Assembly (NCBI RefSeq): GCF_900104635.1
Contig: NZ_FNWC01000007.1
Location: 558,001-622,000 of the forward strand
Reading direction: 5' to 3'
Source: Coprococcus phoceensis
GTDB taxonomy: Bacteria > Bacillota > Clostridia > Lachnospirales > Lachnospiraceae
Length of the DNA: 64,000 nucleotides
The notes under the pieces: model-generated
Told to the model about the DNA's origin: nothing
Seen by the model: the letters and a program-made list of their open reading frames with translations, nothing else
The model's database searches: none
Translations under genes and position numbers: made by a program
Part shown: one piece after another, positions 9,629 through 20,494 of the stretch
Position numbering within the stretch: position 1 is the first letter of the stretch
Layout of the letters: the number at the start of each line of letters is the position of its first letter

Positions 9629-10270
9629 TTGGAAAAAGAATTTAGCAAAGAAGAGATGGTAAAAGAAGCCGTGGAGGAAGCGAAAAAAGCGGCTAAAGAG
9701 CAGCAGACAGAGATGGAAGAGACATCAGAAGAGGTAACTGACGAAGAACTTGCGGAAGAGAAAGATTCAGAAGCAGGGGAAGACGGTGCAGAAAAGAAAG
9801 ACAAAAAGTTATTCAAACGCAAACCGAAAAAAGATAAAAAGGATGAGCAGATTGAAGAACTTACTGATAGACTGACAAGACAGATGGCAGAATTTGATAA
9901 TTTCCGCAAGCGTACAGAGAAAGAAAAATCAGCGATGTATGAAGTTGGAGCAAAAGATATTATCGAAAAGATATTGCCGGTGATCGACAATTTTGAGAGA
10001 GGTCTTAGCGCAGTGACAGAAGAACAAAAGGATGATTCTTTTGTGACAGGTATGGAGATGGTCTACAAACAGATCATGACAACGCTCGACGGAGTCGGGG
10101 TAAAAGTAATTGAGGCAGTAGGACAGGAATTCAATCCGGATCTTCACAATGCAGTGATGCATGTGGAGGACGAGGAAGCAGGTGAGAATATCATCGTAGA
10201 AGAATTCCAAAAAGGATACACTTATAGAGACAGTGTCGTAAGACACAGTATGGTAAAAGTAGCAAACTAA
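9629..10270 (+). CDS. grpE: GrpE, nucleotide exchange factor of DnaK
   Basis: Co-chaperone that releases ADP from DnaK and so resets the Hsp70 cycle. Length is 213 residues. The first ~70 residues are very acidic and basic low-complexity sequence rich in Glu and Lys, followed by the conserved coiled coil (QMAEFDNFRKRTEKEK). The C-terminal beta domain carries QEFNPDLHNAVMHVED and ends GYTYRDSVVRHSMVKVAN. Translation probably begins at TTG 9629, with AGGTGG at 9614-9619 nine nt upstream; the first in-frame ATG, at 9656, has no such site. It lies 17 nt after hrcA. The family call is certain, the start slightly less so. Confidence 0.95.
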   Translation: MEKEFSKEEMVKEAVEEAKKAAKEQQTEMEETSEEVTDEELAEEKDSEAGEDGAEKKDKKLFKRKPKKDKKDEQIEELTDRLTRQMAEFDNFRKRTEKEKSAMYEVGAKDIIEKILPVIDNFERGLSAVTEEQKDDSFVTGMEMVYKQIMTTLDGVGVKVIEAVGQEFNPDLHNAVMHVEDEEAGENIIVEEFQKGYTYRDSVVRHSMVKVAN

Positions 10271-10277
10271 ACCTAGA

Positions 10278-12270
<1,993 letters not shown>

Positions 12271-12273
<3 letters not shown>

Positions 12274-12367
12274 AGCACTTAGGCGAAGACTGTTCGAGCG
12301 GGCTTAGCGAGATGAATAGGGTTCTGCGGAATTTGAGTAAAATCAGGTTTCGCAGAACTTCCTTATG
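12271..12367 (+). other. Structured dnaK-dnaJ intergenic element, related to the dnaK leader
   Basis: Starting at the dnaK stop codon, TAGAGCACTTAG repeats the opening of the dnaK leader. An 8-bp perfect stem, GTTCTGCG (12321-12328) with CGCAGAAC (12351-12358), then leads into ACTTCCTTAT. The dnaJ ribosome-binding site (AAAGG) follows. The shared start and end with different stems, kept complementary, suggest a conserved RNA element or a dispersed repeat rather than chance. It is not a terminator, as there is no T-tract. Confidence 0.5.
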
Positions 12368-12391
12368 AAAAAATAGAAAGGTTAAAAAGTT

Positions 12392-13585
12392 ATGGCTGAA
12401 ACGAAGAGAGATTATTATGAAGTGCTTGGCGTTGACAGAAATGCAGATGATGCAGCATTGAAAAAAGCGTATCGGGCATTGGCCAAAAAATACCATCCGG
12501 ATATGAACCCGGGAGATAAGGAAGCAGAAAAGAAATTCAAAGAGGCATCAGAAGCGTATGCCGTACTTAGTGATGCCGAAAAACGTCGTCAATATGATCA
12601 GTTTGGTCATGCGGCATTTGAAGGCGGGGCAGGCGGAGCTGGTGGCGGCTTCGGCGGTTTCGATTTTAGTGGTGCGGATTTTGGAGACATTTTCGGAGAT
12701 ATTTTCGGAGATTTGTTCGGGGGAGGTCGCCGTGGAGGTCGTGCTGGCAATGGACCGATGCAGGGGGCAAATATCCGAAAAGGTGTAAGGATTACATTTG
12801 AAGAAGCTGTATTCGGATGTGAAAAAGAATTGGAAGTGGTCATCAAAGACCCATGTACAACATGTAACGGAACAGGTGCAAAACCTGGAACTTCTCCGGA
12901 GACTTGCCAAAAATGTGGTGGAAAAGGTCAGGTTGTATATACTTCTCAGTCCTTCTTTGGAACCGTACAGAATGTACAGACTTGTCCGGATTGTCATGGA
13001 ACAGGGAAGATTATCAAAGAGAAATGTTCTGATTGTGCGGGAACAGGTTATGTGGCAAGCAAAAAGACGATACAGGTATCCATTCCGGCAGGTATCGATA
13101 ATGGACAAAGTATCCGAATCCGTGGAAAAGGAGAACCGGGAACAAACGGTGGTCCAAGAGGCGATCTGCTGGTAGAAGTAACGGTATCTAGACATCCTGT
13201 TTTTGGACGTCAGGATATGCATATTTTCTCTACTGCGCCGATTTCATTTGCGCAGGCGGCACTCGGTGGAGATGTGCGCATTAAGACGGTGGATGGGGAT
13301 GTTCTATATAATGTAAAACCAGGAACAAAGACAGACACAAAAGTACGTCTCAAAGGAAAAGGTGTACCATCGCTTCGCAACAAACAGGTTCGAGGAGATC
13401 ACTATGTGACACTTGTCATCCAGACACCGGAGAAATTGAGTGCAGAAGCGAAAGAAGCGCTTCGTAAATTCGATGCACTGACTGGAAACACATTGAATCA
13501 GGATATCGATTCCGAGAAGACGGATAAGAAAAAAGGAAAGAAAAAAGGATTTATGGATAAATTAAAAGAGTCCTTTGAAGATTAG
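12392..13585 (+). CDS. dnaJ: Chaperone DnaJ (Hsp40, type I)
   Basis: Co-chaperone that delivers substrates to DnaK and stimulates its ATPase. Length is 397 residues. The J-domain carries the essential HPD tripeptide in [10 protein letters not shown] near residue 35. A Gly/Phe-rich linker follows ([17 protein letters not shown]). The zinc-finger domain has four C-x2-C-x-G-x-G motifs around residues 150-215 ([32 protein letters not shown]), and the C-terminal substrate-binding domain completes the protein. A lysine-rich tail ([19 protein letters not shown]) ends it. This is the last gene of the heat-shock operon, followed by a short hairpin terminator. Confidence 0.98.
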   Translation: MAETKRDYYEVLGVDRNADDAALKKAYRALAKKYHPDMNPGDKEAEKKFKEASEAYAVLSDAEKRRQYDQFGHAAFEGGAGGAGGGFGGFDFSGADFGDIFGDIFGDLFGGGRRGGRAGNGPMQGANIRKGVRITFEEAVFGCEKELEVVIKDPCTTCNGTGAKPGTSPETCQKCGGKGQVVYTSQSFFGTVQNVQTCPDCHGTGKIIKEKCSDCAGTGYVASKKTIQVSIPAGIDNGQSIRIRGKGEPGTNGGPRGDLLVEVTVSRHPVFGRQDMHIFSTAPISFAQAALGGDVRIKTVDGDVLYNVKPGTKTDTKVRLKGKGVPSLRNKQVRGDHYVTLVIQTPEKLSAEAKEALRKFDALTGNTLNQDIDSEKTDKKKGKKKGFMDKLKESFED

Positions 13586-13587
13586 TG

Positions 13588-13615
13588 AGGAGGTACGTAA
13601 GTACCTCCTTATTTT
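13588..13615 (+). terminator. Hairpin terminator after dnaJ
   Basis: AGGAGGTAC (13588-13596), loop GTAA, then GTACCTCCT (13601-13609), followed by TATTTTAG. A perfect 9-bp stem with a short, imperfect T-run lies between convergent dnaJ and the debranching-enzyme gene. Confidence 0.75.
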
Positions 13616-15710
13616 AGTGGGCGGTCAGGACGACGACAGTACGTGCCCCAATCAGATAATCATTGCCGACATGGGACATCTGTTCCTTTTCAAACGTGCA
13701 TCCGCCAGTGTCTGACAGGGAGGTGTCCACAGCAAGATGCCATTGCAGCGGTTCCGGAAGTTTTGGCAAATGGATGAGAATAGACTCCCAATAGGGATTG
13801 ACAGCGAGGTAGACAATGTCTTCCAAGTCCTGTTTTTCATCGTGACCGGCGAACATGGTGCATACTATTTTGGAATCCTGAGTGAAATTATCATCCCACG
13901 GCGTGGCGCCGTGCTGGCTGATTGGTGGAAATCCGCAGTGGCTTTGTGCGATGCTTTTTCGTATCGCCGGGTGATTGCGGCGAAAATGAATCATATATTT
14001 ACAAAATTCAAAGATATCTCGATGAGTATCAAGTAATTTCCAATCAAGCCAAGAGGTCAAATTGTCTTGACAATAGGGATTGTTGTTGCCAAACCGGGTG
14101 TCACAGAATTCATCGCCGGATAAGAACATCGGAGTCCCACGGCTGCATATCAATACAGCGAAAGCGTTTTTGATCATACGGTAGCGGAGTTTTAAAATCA
14201 AAGGATCTTTTGTGTCGCCCTCTGCGCCGCAGTTCCAGCTCCGGTTGTCGTCGCTGCCGTCTGTGTTGTTCCAGCCGTTTGCTTCGTTGTGCTTGTGATT
14301 GTATGAGTACAAATCATATAATGAAAAACCATCATGACAGGTGATAAAGTTGATAGAAGCATTTGTTCCACGTTCAAATGGATTGTATAGATCGCTGGAT
14401 CCGGAAATTCGAAGTGCGGCTTCCGGCGCTTTCCAGTACCCTCCTTTTAGAAAGTCGCGCAGATCGTCCCGGTACTTTCCGTTCCATTCTGACCAACGCT
14501 TCCAGGAAGGGAAATTTCCTACCTGATAGAGACCGCCTGCATCCCATGCTTCCGCAATCAATTTCACATCACCGAGAATCGGATCAAAAGCGAGTGTCTG
14601 CAAAAGAGGAGGCTTATCCATCGGAGTTCCATCTTCATTGCGACCAAGGATTGAGGCAAGATCAAAACGAAAACCATCCACCCGGTATGTCGTAACCCAG
14701 TATCGCAGACATTCCACAATCATCTGTTGGACAACCGGATGATTGCAGTTGACGGTATTTCCACAACCACTGAAATTATAATAGTTTCCATCCGGAGTGA
14801 GCATGTAATACACATTATTGTCAATCCCCTTGAAGGAGAAAAACGGTCCATCTTCATTGCCCTCGGCAGTATGATTGAATACGACATCCAGGATGACTTC
14901 AATACCGTTTTCTTTGAGTGTCTTTATCAGTTGCTTTAATTCTGTACCGACATGATTGTATTCTCTGTCAGATGCGTAGCTTGTATTTGGCGCAAAAAAG
15001 CTGACTGTGTTGTAGCCCCAGTAATCAAGCAGTTCCCTTCCATCAATCACACGGTGATCCCGCATCTCATCAAATTCAAAAATGGGCATCAGCTCGACTG
15101 CATTGATTCCAAGTTCTTTCAAATATGGGATTTTCTCCATAATTCCGTGAAATGTGCCGGGATGTGCAACACCGGAAGAAGCATCTTTTGTAAAACCGCG
15201 TACATGCATTTCGTAAATGATCAAATCTTCCATGGGGATAATCGAAGGTTTGGTAATCCCCCAGTCAAAATTGTTTTTCACAACCCTGCCCCGGTATCCA
15301 AGAAATGCATCCGGTTTTTGTCCCCATTCACTTTGTCCGACAACAGCTTTGGCATACGGATCCAGAAGTGGTTTGTGTTTATCAAATAGAAGACCTTTTT
15401 TCTTATCATAAGGACCGTCAAGACGAAAAGCATATTGAAAATCTTCCACATCAAGGTCAAATACAATCATGGAAAAAACATTTCCGATGCGGTAGTTGTC
15501 AGGGTATTTTAAAATAGCAAATGGTTCTTTTGCATAAGGCTCATAAAGCAGAAGTTCGCAAGAAGTGGCACCTTGTGAGTGGATGGTAAAACATACGCCG
15601 TCAGAAAGTGCGGTTGCTCCATTTATATCAAAGAATCCGGGGCGAATCCGAAACCCCTCTAAAGTATCAAGAGGAACCATGTGGTCTGAGTGTATCATTG
15701 ATTTTTGCAT
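13614..15710 (-). CDS. glgX: Glycogen debranching enzyme / isoamylase-type GH13 hydrolase (GlgX-like)
   Basis: Debranching enzyme cleaving alpha-1,6 branches in glycogen or limit dextrins, probably cytoplasmic. Length is 698 residues. The N-terminal CBM48/isoamylase domain (residues ~10-130) precedes the GH13 barrel. Visible family motifs are DVVFNHTAEGN, YRVDGFRFDLASILGR (nucleophile Asp), AEAWDAGG (acid/base Glu) and FITCHDGFSLYDL (transition-state Asp). The start at 15710 is fixed by AAAGGAGGA about 7 nt upstream on this strand; an upstream in-frame start at 15749 precedes that site. There is no signal peptide, so it acts on intracellular or imported glucan. No other glycogen genes are nearby. 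It converges with dnaJ. Confidence 0.9.
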   Translation of the reverse strand: MQKSMIHSDHMVPLDTLEGFRIRPGFFDINGATALSDGVCFTIHSQGATSCELLLYEPYAKEPFAILKYPDNYRIGNVFSMIVFDLDVEDFQYAFRLDGPYDKKKGLLFDKHKPLLDPYAKAVVGQSEWGQKPDAFLGYRGRVVKNNFDWGITKPSIIPMEDLIIYEMHVRGFTKDASSGVAHPGTFHGIMEKIPYLKELGINAVELMPIFEFDEMRDHRVIDGRELLDYWGYNTVSFFAPNTSYASDREYNHVGTELKQLIKTLKENGIEVILDVVFNHTAEGNEDGPFFSFKGIDNNVYYMLTPDGNYYNFSGCGNTVNCNHPVVQQMIVECLRYWVTTYRVDGFRFDLASILGRNEDGTPMDKPPLLQTLAFDPILGDVKLIAEAWDAGGLYQVGNFPSWKRWSEWNGKYRDDLRDFLKGGYWKAPEAALRISGSSDLYNPFERGTNASINFITCHDGFSLYDLYSYNHKHNEANGWNNTDGSDDNRSWNCGAEGDTKDPLILKLRYRMIKNAFAVLICSRGTPMFLSGDEFCDTRFGNNNPYCQDNLTSWLDWKLLDTHRDIFEFCKYMIHFRRNHPAIRKSIAQSHCGFPPISQHGATPWDDNFTQDSKIVCTMFAGHDEKQDLEDIVYLAVNPYWESILIHLPKLPEPLQWHLAVDTSLSDTGGCTFEKEQMSHVGNDYLIGARTVVVLTAH

Positions 15711-15758
15711 AAGCCGTCCTCCTTTGTCTGAAATTGAGTTGTCTAACAATATGACTAT

Positions 15759-15787
15759 ATTGTAGCATAATTTTAGAGAATAAACAA
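15759..15787 (-). promoter_or_regulatory. Candidate promoter of the debranching-enzyme gene
   Basis: On the minus strand, TTGTTT (15782-15787) and TACAAT (15759-15764) are 17 nt apart, with an upstream TG giving an extended -10 (TGCTACAAT). It lies about 50 nt before the start codon. The -35 is weak, and the assignment is by eye. Confidence 0.5.
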
Positions 15788-15908
15788 AATAAAAATAAAT
15801 AGTACAAGAGTGCTGTTTGTGTTAAAATAGAACGAAAAGAAAGCGTGGCACACTGAAGATGTGTATCACGATTTCAAGGTGCAAATTATAGAAATAAGGA
15901 GAATAGAG

Positions 15909-16883
15909 ATGTTACTATTAAATAAGAAAGATATTGAAAAGTCAGTTGATTTGGACGGAATGATGGATCAGATCGAGGAGGCATATAAGATCTTTGAATC
16001 GGGAGCTTACTATATGCCGCCAAGACCGACAGTGGAGCATGATAATAAGACACTGATTTACATGCCGTGTTATACCAAAGACAGTTTGGGGACAAAAATG
16101 CTTACGATTTTTCCGGAAAATGCAAGTCTTGGACTTCCGTCAATTGATGGGCTGGTGTTGATGAATGATCCAAAGACAGGAAAACCGCTGGCAATTTTGG
16201 ATGGACAGACAGTGACGGCATACCGAACAGGAGCTGTCGGCGGAGTCGGTATCCGGCATTTGTCGAGAAAAGATTGCCACACGGTCGGAATTGTGGGCGC
16301 AGGCGTACAGGGATTTCATTTGGCGCTCTATGCATGCAAGGCGAGAGATATCCACACTGTCTATGTGTTCAATCACAGTGGACGGGACTTGACAGATTAT
16401 CTGGCACGTTTAGAAAAAGCGATTGATAATCCGGGGACAAAAGTGGTACAATGTAATACGGTGGAGGAACTGGTGCAAAGCAGCGAAATTATCTGTACTG
16501 CAACACCATCTGAGAAGGCAGTGCTGCCAAATGATAAAGAGCTGTTAAGTGGAAAATGCATTATTGCAATCGGTTCTTATACACCGACAATGCGCGAGAT
16601 TCCAGATGTTGTATTTGAGCTGGTGGATGACGTTTATGTGGAACTGGAATATTCATGTGAAGAGAGCGGGGACTTAAGTCAGCCGCTGGCAGACGGGATT
16701 CTGACAAAAGACAGAGTTCGATATATGCATGAACTGATCGATTCAGACATAGATGAAGATGCACTTACTCAAAAGACAACATATTTCAAGTCAGTCGGTA
16801 TGGGGCTGTTTGATGTGTGTATAGCACAGAGATTAATGGACGATGCCAATCAAAAAGGAATCGGGCAGCAGATTGAGTTTTAA
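15909..16883 (+). CDS. Ornithine cyclodeaminase / mu-crystallin family NAD(P)-dependent enzyme
   Basis: Member of the ornithine cyclodeaminase/mu-crystallin family, whose members include ornithine cyclodeaminase, alanine dehydrogenase and ketimine reductases. Length is 324 residues, typical. The conserved DGQTVTAYRTGAVGGVGIRH segment near residue 100 and a Rossmann motif (VGIVGAGVQGFHLAL) near 135 are present. ATG 15909 is preferred, with AAGGAGA at 15896-15902. The next gene, 70 nt on, encodes a RidA protein, which hydrolyses reactive imines and enamines. The pairing suggests imine chemistry on an amino acid. The exact substrate cannot be decided from sequence, and no arginine or proline pathway genes are adjacent. 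Confidence 0.85.
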   Translation: MLLLNKKDIEKSVDLDGMMDQIEEAYKIFESGAYYMPPRPTVEHDNKTLIYMPCYTKDSLGTKMLTIFPENASLGLPSIDGLVLMNDPKTGKPLAILDGQTVTAYRTGAVGGVGIRHLSRKDCHTVGIVGAGVQGFHLALYACKARDIHTVYVFNHSGRDLTDYLARLEKAIDNPGTKVVQCNTVEELVQSSEIICTATPSEKAVLPNDKELLSGKCIIAIGSYTPTMREIPDVVFELVDDVYVELEYSCEESGDLSQPLADGILTKDRVRYMHELIDSDIDEDALTQKTTYFKSVGMGLFDVCIAQRLMDDANQKGIGQQIEF

Positions 16884-16953
16884 GTAACAGTTCGGCTGAT
16901 TTAAGTTTTAGCAGTTGAACGGTTGCAAATGATGAAATAAAGGAGACAGGATT

Positions 16954-17331
16954 ATGAAAGTAGTAGCAACAGAAAAAGCACCAAAAGCATTGGGACCATA
17001 TTCACAGGGATATGTACATAACGGTATTTTTTATTCAGCAGGGCAGATTCCAATCAATCCTGAGACAGACACTGTGGAGGCAACAGATATTGCAGGACAG
17101 ACAGAGCAGGTGTGCAAGAACTTTGCAGCTGTGTTGGAAGCAGCTGGAACTTCATTTGACAAAGTTTTAAAGACAACATGTTTCTTGAGCGACATGGGAG
17201 ACTTTGCAGCATTCAATGAAGTGTATGCAAAATATTTTACATCAAAGCCTGCGAGAAGCTGTGTGGCAGTTAAGACATTACCAAAAAATGTGCTTTGTGA
17301 AGTGGAACTAATCGCAGTTGTAGAAGAATAG
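16954..17331 (+). CDS. ridA: RidA family reactive-intermediate (enamine/imine) deaminase
   Basis: RidA/YjgF/UK114 protein, 125 residues, full length. The family hydrolyses 2-aminoacrylate-type enamines and imines to keto acids and ammonia, protecting PLP enzymes. The conserved opening APKALGPYSQGYVHNGIFYSAGQIPINP is present. Near the C-terminus, the substrate-binding Arg lies in PARSCVAVKTLPKNVLCEVE, including the family-typical Cys and Glu. The RBS AAAGGAGA lies before ATG 16954. It sits between the cyclodeaminase-like gene and an Mrp-type ATPase on the same strand. The trimeric cytosolic form is expected. Confidence 0.95.
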   Translation: MKVVATEKAPKALGPYSQGYVHNGIFYSAGQIPINPETDTVEATDIAGQTEQVCKNFAAVLEAAGTSFDKVLKTTCFLSDMGDFAAFNEVYAKYFTSKPARSCVAVKTLPKNVLCEVELIAVVEE

Positions 17332-17344
17332 GAAGGAAATCAAG

Positions 17345-18184
17345 ATGGCAGAACAGGAAAATAACGGAGCATGCTCTTCTGAGAGCTGTTCTGGCTGTGC
17401 ACACGCAGATTCTTGTGCGAGCAAGAAAGTAGATATGACAGTGCCGGCAAATGAATACACACATGTTAAAAAAGTAATCGGTGTGATCAGTGGAAAAGGC
17501 GGAGTTGGAAAATCGATGGTTACAGCCTCGCTTGCAAGACTTATGAGAGAGCAAGGTTATTCGGTGGGGATTTTAGATGCAGATATCACAGGTCCATCTA
17601 TTCCGAAGATGTACGGAATCCATGAGCACGCGATGGGAACAGAAGTTGGAATGTTTCCGTGTATTGCAAAAGATGAGACAAGAATTATGTCTGTCAATCT
17701 TTTGTTGGACAGTGAGGATACACCGGTGATTTGGAGAGGCCCGGTCATTGCAGGTGTTGTAAAACAGTTCTGGAATGAAGTACTCTGGGGAGATTTGGAT
17801 TACTTATTCGTAGATATGCCACCGGGAACAGGGGATGTGCCATTGACAGTGTTCCAGTCTTTGCCGGTAGATGGAGTGGTCATCGTGACATCGCCGCAGG
17901 ATCTTGTTCAGATGATTGTGAAAAAGACCTACTATATGGCAAAACAGATGAATATTCCGATTATCGGAGTTGTTGAAAATTACAGTTACTTGGAATGTCC
18001 GGATTGCGGAAAGAAAATCTCTGTATTCGGAGAAAGCCATATTGATGAGATTGCAAAAGAACTTGGCATGAGTGTACTTGGGAAAATGCCAATCGATCCG
18101 AAGCTTGCTGAGATGGTGGAAGCAGAGAAATTCTATGAAGTGAAAAATGAATATTTGAAAGATGCAGTGGAAAGACTGCAGTAG
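17345..18184 (+). CDS. Mrp/NBP35 family Fe-S cluster carrier ATPase with N-terminal Cys motif
   Basis: P-loop ATPase of the Mrp/NBP35 (ApbC) family, a scaffold or carrier for [4Fe-4S] clusters. Length is 279 residues. The deviant Walker A SGKGGVGKSMV is near residue 50, DADITGPSIP near 77 and DMPPGTGDVPL near 158. The C-terminal CPDCGKK near 220 supplies the bridging-cluster C-x2-C. The N-terminus carries cysteines at 10, 15, 18 and 24, ending in C-x2-C-x5-C, the pattern of the extra N-terminal cluster in eukaryotic NBP35. It lies 13 nt after ridA and is followed by a terminator. Radical SAM proteins in the neighbourhood are plausible clients, as inference only. Confidence 0.9.
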   Translation: MAEQENNGACSSESCSGCAHADSCASKKVDMTVPANEYTHVKKVIGVISGKGGVGKSMVTASLARLMREQGYSVGILDADITGPSIPKMYGIHEHAMGTEVGMFPCIAKDETRIMSVNLLLDSEDTPVIWRGPVIAGVVKQFWNEVLWGDLDYLFVDMPPGTGDVPLTVFQSLPVDGVVIVTSPQDLVQMIVKKTYYMAKQMNIPIIGVVENYSYLECPDCGKKISVFGESHIDEIAKELGMSVLGKMPIDPKLAEMVEAEKFYEVKNEYLKDAVERLQ

Positions 18185-18189
18185 AAAAG

Positions 18190-18225
18190 AAGACGTATGA
18201 GAGAGAATCTTGTGCGTCTTTTTTG
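18190..18225 (+). terminator. Rho-independent terminator after the Mrp gene
   Basis: AAGACG (18190-18195) pairs with CGTCTT (18215-18220) around a loop of about 19 nt, followed by TTTT. It ends the cyclodeaminase-ridA-mrp transcription unit. Confidence 0.65.
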
Positions 18226-18266
18226 TAAGCGAAGATCTTAAAACTGCAGAAAATTTGAAGTCACTA

Positions 18267-18295
18267 TTGCAAACATCTGTTCTGTGTGATAATAT
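18267..18295 (+). promoter_or_regulatory. Candidate promoter of the radical SAM DNA-repair pair
   Basis: TTGCAA (18267-18272) and TAATAT (18290-18295), 17 nt apart, follow the terminator and lie about 40 nt before the radical SAM gene. This gives the pair its own transcription start. Confidence 0.5.
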
Positions 18296-18335
18296 AAGAA
18301 ACAGAACATACATTCGAGTAAAGAGGAGCAAAAAG

Positions 18336-19676
18336 ATGAAAATCACAGAACAGATGTCTCTTTTAGAAAAACTGAATATTTTATCAGATGCGGCGAAATA
18401 CGATGTGGCATGTACATCGAGCGGAGTTGACAGGCAGAACGCTGGCAATGGAATAGGGAACTGTGCGAAGGCTGGAATTTGTCATAGTTTTTCAGCAGAT
18501 GGAAGATGTATTTCATTATTGAAAATTTTGTTTACAAATGAATGTATTTATGATTGCAAATATTGCATTAACCGTTCTTCAAATGATGTGAGAAGAGCAT
18601 CCTTCACTCCGGATGAAGTATGTACTCTGACAATTGAATTTTACCGCCGGAATTATATAGAAGGATTGTTTTTGAGTTCCGGAATTCTGCATAGTCCGAA
18701 TTATACGATGCAATTGATTTATGAGACGCTTTATAAGTTAAGGACAGAGTTCCATTTTCAGGGATACATCCATGTAAAGGCAATTCCAGGAGCAGATCAG
18801 GAACTGATACAAAGAACAGGATTTTTGGCAGACAGGATGAGCGTGAATTTGGAGCTTCCGACAGCAGAAGGACTTAAAAAGCTTGCTCCACATAAGAATA
18901 GAAAAAATATATTAGCGCCGATGCGCCTTGTGCAGAGTAAGATGGCTGAGAATCAGAATGAGGTAGCAGTCTATCGGAATGCGCCGCGGTTTGTTCCGGC
19001 AGGACAGAGTACGCAGATGATCATCGGAGCTACTCCGGAGACGGATTTTCAGATTATCAATGTTGCAGAATCTCTTTATAAAAAGTTTGAATTGAAACGC
19101 GTGTTTTATTCTGCGTTTATCCATGTGAATGAGGATGAACATCTTCCGGCAAGAACGGGAGACGGTCCTCCATTGTTGCGGGAACATCGCTTGTATCAGG
19201 CTGATTGGCTGCTGCGATATTATGGATTTGAGGCGAAAGAATTGCTGTCTGAAAAGAACCCGAATTTCAATGTGTTGGTAGATCCAAAATGCAATTGGGC
19301 ACTGGAACATCTGGAATGTTTTCCGGTGGAAGTCAATCGAGCTGATTATCATATGCTTTTGCGGGTTCCGGGAATCGGGTATAAATCTGCTGGAAGAATT
19401 GTCAAAGCAAGAAGAATGGGAACATTGGATTTTACGGATTTAAAGAAGATGGGGGTCGTGTTAAAGAGAGCGTTATATTTTCTGACCTGTAATGGAAAGA
19501 TGATGTATCCGACGAAGATAGAACAAGATTATATTTTGCGCAATCTACTTCATGTAGGGGAAAAACTGCCGCTTACAGTAGAACAGATGAACTACAGACA
19601 ATTGTCGTTATTTGATGATGTAAGCTTTGGGAGCGAACGGGCAAAACAAAACAGAGTGGATAAAGTTTTTAGGTAA
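18336..19676 (+). CDS. Putative DNA modification/repair radical SAM protein
   Basis: Radical SAM enzyme of the family named 'putative DNA modification/repair radical SAM protein' (TIGR03916-like, by recognition). Length is 446 residues. The cluster motif C-x3-C-x2-C is in ECIYDCKYCINRSS near residue 72, after an unusual Cys-containing region (NCAKAGICHSF). The C-terminal third contains a helix-hairpin-helix DNA-binding motif, LLRVPGIGYKSAGRI. The gene immediately downstream, 13 nt away, is its usual partner. ATG 18336 is chosen from GAGGAG at 18323-18328. No substrate is known to me for this family. The HhH motif and pairing point to chemistry on DNA. Confidence 0.85.
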   Translation: MKITEQMSLLEKLNILSDAAKYDVACTSSGVDRQNAGNGIGNCAKAGICHSFSADGRCISLLKILFTNECIYDCKYCINRSSNDVRRASFTPDEVCTLTIEFYRRNYIEGLFLSSGILHSPNYTMQLIYETLYKLRTEFHFQGYIHVKAIPGADQELIQRTGFLADRMSVNLELPTAEGLKKLAPHKNRKNILAPMRLVQSKMAENQNEVAVYRNAPRFVPAGQSTQMIIGATPETDFQIINVAESLYKKFELKRVFYSAFIHVNEDEHLPARTGDGPPLLREHRLYQADWLLRYYGFEAKELLSEKNPNFNVLVDPKCNWALEHLECFPVEVNRADYHMLLRVPGIGYKSAGRIVKARRMGTLDFTDLKKMGVVLKRALYFLTCNGKMMYPTKIEQDYILRNLLHVGEKLPLTVEQMNYRQLSLFDDVSFGSERAKQNRVDKVFR

Positions 19677-19689
19677 TGGAGAAGATGAT

Positions 19690-20457
19690 ATGAAGCAGAT
19701 TTTTGTATGCAATGATACGATTACAGGAATTTTTTCGGCAATTTACGATGCGTGGAAGATTGTACTCTCTTCCGGAGAGACTGGGATTGCGCTGAAAGGG
19801 ATGATGAACCAGGAACTTTTTTGTGAATACACTGAAAGTGTGGAGAGTGAGAAAAAGGCAATTGCAGTGGAGAATATGATAAAAAAGAATCTGGGGATGG
19901 AGGTGTACCGGAATATTTATTATGCAATATTGGCAGAGGATGCAAAGAAGGCGAATGCAGTTCTTGGAATGATGCAGGAGGCGAGGCGAATACACGATAA
20001 AAGGAAGATTATGGAGCATTTGTCGCATAAGCAGGTTAGAAAAGTGTTCGAGCTAAAGAGAACAGTGGAGAATGAAGCACACTGTTTTCAGGAATTTATC
20101 CGTTTTTCTGAGTTGGAGAGTGGAGTGCTTTTTTCGAAAATTGCACCTAAAAATCAAGTGCTTACATGCATCGCAGATCATTTTGCAAATCGTTTGCCGT
20201 TAGAAAACTGGATGATCTATGATGAGACCCACCAGATGTTTCTGATACATCGCAAACAGCAGAATTGGTTTCTTGTTTGGAATGAAAAATTGAATAAAGA
20301 AAAGATAAACAGGGTATCCTATGCAGAGAACACGTACTCCGAACTTTGGAAGGGCTTCTTTGAAAATATATCAATAGAAGAAAGAGAGAGTTACCAGAGA
20401 CAGAGACAGCATTTACCGATTCGGTTTCGTGGAAATATGGTTGAATTTGTACAATAA
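19690..20457 (+). CDS. TIGR03915-like DNA metabolism protein, partner of the radical SAM enzyme
   Basis: 255-residue protein resembling the family annotated as probable DNA metabolism protein (TIGR03915), which always accompanies the radical SAM protein upstream. The N-terminus (IFVCNDTITGIFSAIYDAWK) is characteristic. The middle part (KVFELKRTVENEAHCFQEFIRF) and the C-terminal WFLVW segment match a DUF4130-type domain. No catalytic motif is obvious. ATG 19690 has a purine-rich Shine-Dalgarno (GGAGA) upstream and lies 13 nt after the radical SAM stop, so the two are almost surely co-translated. A single functional module with the upstream enzyme is likely. The biochemical role is unknown. Confidence 0.8.
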   Translation: MKQIFVCNDTITGIFSAIYDAWKIVLSSGETGIALKGMMNQELFCEYTESVESEKKAIAVENMIKKNLGMEVYRNIYYAILAEDAKKANAVLGMMQEARRIHDKRKIMEHLSHKQVRKVFELKRTVENEAHCFQEFIRFSELESGVLFSKIAPKNQVLTCIADHFANRLPLENWMIYDETHQMFLIHRKQQNWFLVWNEKLNKEKINRVSYAENTYSELWKGFFENISIEERESYQRQRQHLPIRFRGNMVEFVQ

Positions 20458-20494
20458 TCGACAAAAAATGAGTTCTAATTATACAATTCGACAA

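Noticed and set aside
9517..9990. 157-codon minus-strand Ser-rich frame opposite hrcA/grpE
   Set aside because: Serine runs come from the complement of Glu/Lys-rich grpE codons; no Shine-Dalgarno.
12548..13222. 224-codon open frame on the minus strand opposite dnaJ
   Set aside because: It mirrors the dnaJ coding frame, has low-complexity Ser/Thr/Arg/Cys content and no ribosome-binding site; dnaJ is certain.
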